This document shows positions 20,507 through 26,593 of a stretch of 26,593 nt of DNA, one piece after another. The notes under the pieces are model-generated. The model saw only the letters and a list, made by a program, of their open reading frames with translations, made no database searches and was not told the origin of the DNA. Numbering within the stretch: position 1 is the first letter of the stretch; every line of letters starts with the position of its first letter. The position numbers and the translations under genes were made by a program. Source of the DNA: Pelargonium cotyledonis (lineage: Eukaryota; Streptophyta; Magnoliopsida; Geraniales; Geraniaceae); contig JAYMTA010000576.1 of assembly GCA_036897625.1 (NCBI GenBank), positions 1 to 26,593 on the forward strand, read 5' to 3'.

Positions 20507-23500
20507 TCAAACGGATGTGCTTTGTCGTTCACCATGGAGGAGTTCGTTGTTCTGGCTGTCGAGTGGCATGTACTGTGACATGATAGCCATAATCTCCGAG
20601 TCCATGTAAGACTGCAAATGTTACAAAGTAATAACAATCAACATTTAAGCCTATAGGAAGGAACAATGAGTGATAACTGAATGTCTTAGAGGACATACCC
20701 TGAGTCTGTACTTGTAGAATATATAACCTGCTAGACCAGCAGCCGACACAGCTACTAGAACCGACATGGTGATGAACCATCCATAACTAGATCCATTTCT
20801 TTCTGTAACATGCATGCATGGATGAACAAATATCAAATCCCCATACCTTACAGACTCAAATTTGAACAAGTGCATGTGAAGAACACAAGTGGAGTCTACA
20901 TATCACTATGCGTACAAAAGGCTATTTAAGTTTTGAATTTAGTGTTCCTTACCAATACAAGCATCTTGCTCCTTTATATACAAAAGGCTCCCCTTACATT
21001 TGCAGTCATATCCACCCCATGTATTCTTACAGGAGCAACTATCACACTTGCAAGCAGTATGCTCCTTGCATTCATCAATATCTGGTACACAACACAGAAT
21101 TTTTTTTATACAATGCAGTTTTTAACACAAGATTCTATAACAATTGGCACACATTTAAGAAAGCTGTTCCTTAAGAGTCATAAGGAGGATGGAGAATCAC
21201 CTTCACACTGATGACCATCCCCGCGAAATCCATTTGGGCATTTACAGCCTGATAAGCTAGACTCCTACTTTACATAAACAAAGAAAATTTAGTGAAAAGG
21301 GAAGCGATGCAGGCAGATGTTAATGATCATGTATACTTAAAAAATTCAAAAGGTTTTGAAAGTATATAAGGGTTAACACCACCAAACTGAGCAAGCAGAG
21401 AAAGTTCTTCCATCTCTTGTATCTGACCAGCAACCACCATGGTTCACTGAACACCTTGCCGGTCCAAAAGCTGTAATTCAATGAGTACAAGGAAGTCGGG
21501 TTGTTACTTATACAAGTCAGAACCAGGGAAAAAAACAGTAAACGGATACATAACAAGGAAGAAAGAACCCTTGTCTTGACAACAGATGATCATGAAGTAC
21601 AATTTTTTTCTTCTCTTATGTGTCTACATTTTTCTTGGATCTTGAGAACAGTTAACTGCAAGTAACTTTTCTGTAGTCACCATGTCTAGGCAGAAAGTAG
21701 ATGTTTGTAGCTGTATTGAAGAGTTATTGAGCAAAAACTCTCTTCTTGGAGGTTAGAGCAAGGTATACCTTCACAAGATTTATAACCGTCTCCTTTGTAC
21801 TGAACACCATCCACAACGGGGCACTGGCAAATCCTCCCCCTAAATGTGTCCTGATCGAATTCAAGATCCCAATTTTAGTAGAAGATGCCAATTTTAACTA
21901 TGGAACTCAATGTAGAGAGAAATTTCTACTGGAGGCATCATTCATCTATGTAGCAATTTACTCGCATATACCTTGCAGGCAGTAATGTTAGTCCTTGAGT
22001 CCTGCCAACAGCCACCATTCTTTTCAAGACACTCATTAGTCTCTATATCTGTAAGGATAACAAGAATCCAATGTAAAAAAGATGATACATACTTTTTTTA
22101 AGGGCTAAAAACAAAGTCACCATTGTAGAATGAAAATGAAATAGACATCAACCTCCGCTTAGACAAATTCGAGGCTCGGTAGTCTCCTTGAATCCAGCGC
22201 ATATGGCCTTCAGCACCGCATTTCTCTCCAGTTTTCCTTCAGAACAAGCAAACAATAACTTTAGCATTGCTGTGTGCTACATTAATAGCAACTAGTGATG
22301 TTAGTTTAATCCTGATGATGAACCAACAAGCACCAATCAGTTGAACTTTTCACAAATGCATTACGTCTGTGGTAGTCATATTCCTAATTCACAGTGATGA
22401 AAAATCTCATATACCGGGGAAACTGAAGAGAAAATAAAAGGGTAACATGAACCTTCTTCCTGTTAACATTACTAAAAATTGTAAAACTAATAATATGCAC
22501 CATGTATTTGAACTCTCAGGATTTTAGCTTGTTGTCAACATATATCTATGCTACAGTTGCATGAGCCGAAACAGAGTTGATCTACTCGTGACAGGGAGAA
22601 GCTTATACAGAGCTGTGGAGTAGACTCAATTTAATTATCTAATTAATGCACCACAAATCCAACACGTCATTAAAATGGAACAAACCTCGATACTGAACGT
22701 CATTAATAACCAATGTCGGCAAAATGGTAACATCACCACGAGATCCTCGGCCAACCTAAATGATTACAAAGAGATGTGAGTCAGTATTCATCTGCAAATG
22801 AAAATCACACAAGTCGTACTTTTAACCCATATGCATTGTAAAAATTCATCGGGTGGTGTATTCCGAATGACAATTGTAACTGAAACAACATAAGAGATAT
22901 AAACCTGACTATCTTGTTCGGCTTTCAGGACTTTATTTTCCTCATCAGCCTCAGGATCTCCCATGCATTTTTTTATCTTCTCAATTGGCAGGTCTGTTTT
23001 ATCAGATGAAAATTTAATTAAAAAGAATTACCACAATATCATAACCACTAGATCCATGAATAGCACATACGAAGTGATTTCATGACGTCCTCGGCACATT
23101 CTTTGCTGTATCTCTTTTCCTTCATAGAACACCTGACATGAAAATCTGTAACGAAATCCCACCAAACCCAAGATCGTTTGCTCTCATTGGCAACTCTATG
23201 CACACAAAGCTGCCTCAGGTTTTCAAACACCACATCCTTCCCTTGATACCCCACTTGAAAATCCTGTTCGGGATCAGGTGCACAGTATCTTCCATGGTTT
23301 ATGCATTGGGACTTGCACTGACTGCTCAGGATAAAAGCTTGGGGACAATACCAAGTTATATAGTGCGGCGTGAACTGGGTGAAGCCCTCCCTTTCTAGAA
23401 TCTGAGCGTGTCCCTTGAAATTCTTCACAAAATCCATCTGCTCATCGCAGCGAATCCCGCACTCATCATTGCTGTTTGTCCAAAATTCATATTCAACCCT

Positions 23501-24507
23501 TTCATCAGGATGCGGCATTGACTCCCTCCAGTCTAATTTTACTACAAGATCTTCACCTTTCTTAATAGCTTGTTTCAAGCTCTCACCAAAGGAACGCTCT
23601 ATCAATGCTGATGGAATTCCAATCTTTTCTATAAACCCATCTGAATCAGAGCTCTCCTCTGGGGAATCCATAGTTATAAGAGGCTCTTCTATGTTATCAG
23701 CCACTAAAACAGCAGCTGCTCCGGCTTGTTGGCCATGCCATACCTTCAACGCGAAGTAGCACTCTAAGGGTTGAAACAAAAAAAAGAGAGAAAAAATCAA
23801 TATACAACTTTTTGATAGAATCTGTCAATGAGGCTTCACATTTTCAATTTTAAATAACTGGTTCCCAGTCAACTTAAGGGTTTCATCTGGCAACCTCATA
23901 AAACACAAGTTGGTTATGAAAACAGAGCAGCTACATAAATGTACAGCACAAAAACACAGAATTAGATAATCAAACCCTTCACAATCAATTGCTTCCCTGT
24001 CTCAAAGAGACATCAAATGATTATGGACAATCACATTTGTAAGAAAAATTAATCACATAAACACCAACAACCCAAATTGCCAGTGAATAAAATCAGAAAC
24101 ACCCATGCCCCAGAACAAGAAACTTCTTGAGGAGAAAGTCAAGACTGAAAAATCAACGAAATCGACTCAGACCCACGAGAGATTTCAGATCGTAGAACGG
24201 AATTAAGACGAAAATAACCTCCGCGATCGACAAGAAGAATGGTCGGGCGAGAACTGGACTTGAAGGGCTTGCCGTCGCCGAACGATTGACAGGCAACAGA
24301 ATTCTTGCCCGGGTACACGACGGAACCAACCATGTAGCCACCGTAATTGGGGACGCCGAAGTTGCCAATTGCGCCGTCGTGCTTGGAGCGCATGTTGTAG
24401 GGCGAGAGGACACTAATGCTGCTCTTCTCCACGACGAAACGGGCGGTGGCGGTGGCGGCGGCGAGGAGGAGCAAGAGAGGAGCGAGCAGTTGTCGGAGAG
24501 ACGCCAT
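20507..24507 (-). CDS. VSR: Vacuolar sorting receptor, VSR6/7-like (12 exons, 622 aa)
   Basis: Minus-strand exons: 24507-24219, 23763-23071, 22993-22905, 22755-22686, 22236-22153, 22048-21972, 21850-21769, 21470-21388, 21264-21201, 21081-20953, 20802-20699, 20611-20507. All borders are GT-AG and phases agree, giving 622 residues, the family's usual length. Order of parts: signal peptide (residues 1-22, ending ATATA before RFVVEK); protease-associated domain ([33 protein letters not shown]); central cargo-binding region ([31 protein letters not shown]); three EGF modules ([18 protein letters not shown], and calcium-binding [13 protein letters not shown]); one membrane segment (about 562-583); cytosolic tail with the sorting motif YMPL. 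Such receptors carry soluble cargo with vacuolar sorting signals from the Golgi toward the lytic or storage vacuole and recycle. The tail after YMPL (DSQNNELL to QSTSV) differs from VSR1. The paralog assignment is tentative. Exon 1 is GC-rich. Confidence 0.96.
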
Positions 24508-24900
24508 TGCAGGGGTGGATTGGGGATGTGGATCGTCGCTGCGATTAAGTGGAGTGAAAATGAATGGGGAGGTGTGGTACGTACAGGTGGAGCGAAGAGA
24601 GCGAGTTTGGGCTTTTGGTTGAGTGAGATGATGCTATGGAGTGATTGGGAAGTTGGAAAAGTGAGACGTGAAGAAAACGATATCGTAGAGTTGTGTTTTG
24701 GTGGACAGAGTCAGCGGAACTACCATGCTGACATCTGCAACTACCGCATCAGGGAAGGAGAGAGAGAGAGAGAGAGAGAATTTTCATTTTTTATTTTTTT
24801 TTATTTTATTTTCTGTATTTAGATTATAGTATCTGGACAGGTATGTTGGTTATATCGTTTTCTTAAATCAGAAGATAAAATTTTGTTTTCTTTATCCTAC
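24508..24900. promoter_or_regulatory. VSR 5' flank with (GA)n microsatellite at 24758-24779
   Basis: This is the upstream region of the minus-strand VSR gene. A perfect GA run (CT on the gene's strand) lies about 250 bp before the ATG, a position where plant promoters and leaders often carry CT tracts. A T-rich stretch follows at 24781-24810. No TATA box was assigned. Confidence 0.4.
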
Positions 24901-25599
24901 GGCGATGTCCCTTTCAAGGTAACCACTAATTCTTCTCTTTTTTTTTTTGGTACATTAATATTTTTGAATTTTTATATTTTGAGACAAAGGAGTTTAAGCT
25001 TCGATTTAGATGTTTTTCTTGAATCGATCATCTCAATGTAGAAAACTTATCGAACTCTCTTGCTGAATTTTCGGTGGGCTCGTCTTTGATCTAGGCTTTT
25101 TTTGAGTGACCTAGATTTTGAGTTATAATGATAAATTCAATGTGGTGTCTTAACCCTTTCTGGTGATTCTAGTGTGAGTGGCCTTATGGTTCCCATCTTT
25201 GTTGTGTTTTTAATATTAGTTTGGTAGCTAATTAATAACACTACCAATTTGGGAGTGGTCTTTCTGGATAAGAAAACGAGCTTCTTGTTTGGATAGTAAG
25301 TTAAAGTGTTGTTAGAATTTTTTGAAATGTGGCGGTGTACAGTTTCGAGGTGAAACAATGCACTAATCCGTTCGTGGGGTGCGGGGTGGATTTTGTTGAT
25401 GTCTCTCTTAGTCATGTATCCGACTTTGTTTAGAGGAGTTTGCGAGCAAAGTAATTAAGTGGTGTACGCGCGAGGTAGTAGGGAGGTTGCAACATGTATG
25501 ACAAATGATGTTGTAATGGCAATAAAGGAGGCGTATGTTCTTTCTATAGAGTTTATGCAACTCTATTCATCAGGCAAAGGATATTCGAAGCCACCAGGT
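24901..25599. other. Spacer, possibly decayed retro-sequence
   Basis: No intact gene. Composition is less A/T-rich than other spacers and may be the unrecognisable upstream part of the retro-fragment that follows. The minus-strand open frame at 25137-25415 has no family resemblance. Confidence 0.35.
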
Positions 25600-25870
25600 T
25601 ATCGTGTGAGCTTATAACATATTCAAATGACATAACTAATGGAGGCGATGGGTGGTTCATAGAGACCTTCAAGGGGTCGTCACAAACTCAATGTTGACAG
25701 TGCACTCTGTCATGCAATTAATGACAACAGTGCATTCAATATTGTTTGCAATTGATCAGACAAAGTTTGGGCTGACATCCAATTAAGTTAACTGGTTGGG
25801 TTTAATGAAGATAGAGTTGTGGAGGTCTTGATAGTTCGAGAAGTTGTGTATTAGTTTGAGGCTTGGGTGA
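25600..25870 (+). mobile_element. Decayed LINE-type RNase H fragment
   Basis: One plus-strand frame reads RPSRGRHKLNVDSALCHAIN directly followed by DNSAFNIVCN and a stop. The phrase matches the opening of the plant RVT_3 RNase H-like domain (KPPxGxxKLNVDAA, then a DNSAG-like stretch). Further conserved blocks are not visible and stops are frequent. It is a short old remnant of a LINE polyprotein, or less likely of a host RNase H-like gene. Confidence 0.5.
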
Positions 25871-26284
25871 CATCAAGTCTCCATTTAGTTGGCTTCGTTA
25901 TCAGTTGTTCGTTCTCTTAAAGATAAGAGAGAGAATTAATTATAGCATCTTCAGCCTGATTATCTAGGCTGGGGAGAGGATTACAGTGTCTTCGATCAAT
26001 TTTGATTATTCAAAATATTTTAGCTATTGTGGTGTCAATTTTTTGTTTGCGGTTCAGTCTGCAACTGAGTGACCCATGAGTTAGTAAGAACCTCTCGGTC
26101 ACTTTCTCAAACTTGTTTGGAGTGAATTTTTTCTCAAGTCTTCGATTTTAACTTATTTGCATTTCACAATCAACAAATTTTGAGTGATACGTGTCGACTT
26201 CTTATTGACCATATTAAATATGAATTTTCATGTATCACAATATGTATATAATATATATTTTGAAAGATATGGTTTCAAAATATT
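25871..26284. other. AT-rich spacer
   Basis: No gene, RNA or clear repeat is recognised. Confidence 0.4.
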
Positions 26285-26457
26285 CATGGAGAGAAAGCGC
26301 TTGCATTCGATCTCCACTCAACACACCAATGAGGAGAGGTGAAAGTTTTAACTATGAACAAACCTCGAATGAGCATTAGTTTGGATGTAATAAAACTGCT
26401 TAAAAGTGTCAACCACCAATGTGCGGACCCGCTTAAGAACTCCATGGTATAAACAAA
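26285..26457 (+). repeat. Dispersed repeat, copy 2 (inverted relative to 18840-19010)
   Basis: Second copy of the repeat described at 18840-19010, in opposite orientation. Conserved blocks include CTCAACACAC, ATGAGGAGAGGTGAAAGTTT and CTTAAAAGTGTCAACC. The two copies enclose the small gene and the VSR gene. Confidence 0.8.
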
Positions 26458-26558
26458 AAATGATAGGGTTTCACCTTCTTAACTTACAACTACGTGATCA
26501 ACAATTTCACCTATTCACAATTAATTGACAATAAAATTTATAAAATCATAAATCTAAT

Positions 26559-26573
26559 ATATATATATATATT
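26559..26573. repeat. (TA)n microsatellite
   Basis: A short TA run near the right edge of the window. Confidence 0.85.
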
Positions 26574-26593
26574 AAAGAGAAGTCCCTATCTAT

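Noticed and set aside
20908-21211. Plus-strand frames within the VSR gene
   Set aside because: Antisense of VSR exons 9-10 and their intron. The minus-strand splice structure explains the sequence.
23138-24822. Plus-strand frames of 86, 114 and 178 codons
   Set aside because: Antisense shadows of VSR exons 1 and 2. The longest also runs into the GA microsatellite.
1-26593. tRNA, rRNA, CRISPR array, bacterial-type operon or phage-like system
   Set aside because: No cloverleaf, rRNA segment or regularly spaced repeat was seen by eye. The gene structure is that of a plant nuclear chromosome. A tRNAscan run would settle the tRNA question.

Overview
The window is nuclear DNA from a flowering plant, most likely a eudicot. 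The genes are split by short AT-rich GT-AG introns. The protein families are plant-specific (a P-class PPR protein, a vacuolar sorting receptor). The spacers hold plant MITEs, Harbinger and LINE remnants and dinucleotide repeats. Nothing suggests bacterial, viral or organellar DNA. All gene models below were assembled by hand from reading frames and splice consensus.

Layout. 1-2420: AT-rich spacer. 2421-3853 (+): a complete three-exon HAD-superfamily hydrolase of the HDHD3 type. About 5060-5765 (+): a decayed cationic amino acid transporter (CAT) copy. 6565-8520 (-): an intronless 651-residue mitochondrial-type PPR protein, apparently the ortholog of Arabidopsis EMB1025. 8521-11100: a repeat-rich spacer with a GC-rich retro-insert, a Stowaway-like MITE, a hairpin and an unidentified coding fragment. 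11178-14818 (-): an eight-exon MOSC-domain protein (plant amidoxime-reducing-component type, 304 aa). 14900-19010: transposon-rich spacer with a PIF/Harbinger transposase C-terminal fragment, a possible small spliced transcript, AT-rich MITEs and a LINE 3' end. 19285-20156 (+): a small conserved-looking plant gene of unknown function that needs two single-base corrections to read through. 20507-24507 (-): a complete 12-exon vacuolar sorting receptor (622 aa, VSR6/7-like) lying tail to tail with it. 24508-26593: spacer with a decayed RNase H-like retro-fragment and a repeat that also occurs, inverted, at 18840-19010.

The genes do not form a pathway. The EMB1025-like, MOSC and VSR genes look like an old conserved neighbourhood: as I recall, Arabidopsis has EMB1025 close to VSR7 on chromosome 4 and the MOSC gene next to VSR6 on chromosome 1. 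No clearly new biological system was found. The items most worth a second look are the frameshifted small gene, the coding fragment at 10464-10855, the possible three-exon transcript that runs into the Harbinger fragment, and the inverted repeat pair flanking the VSR locus.
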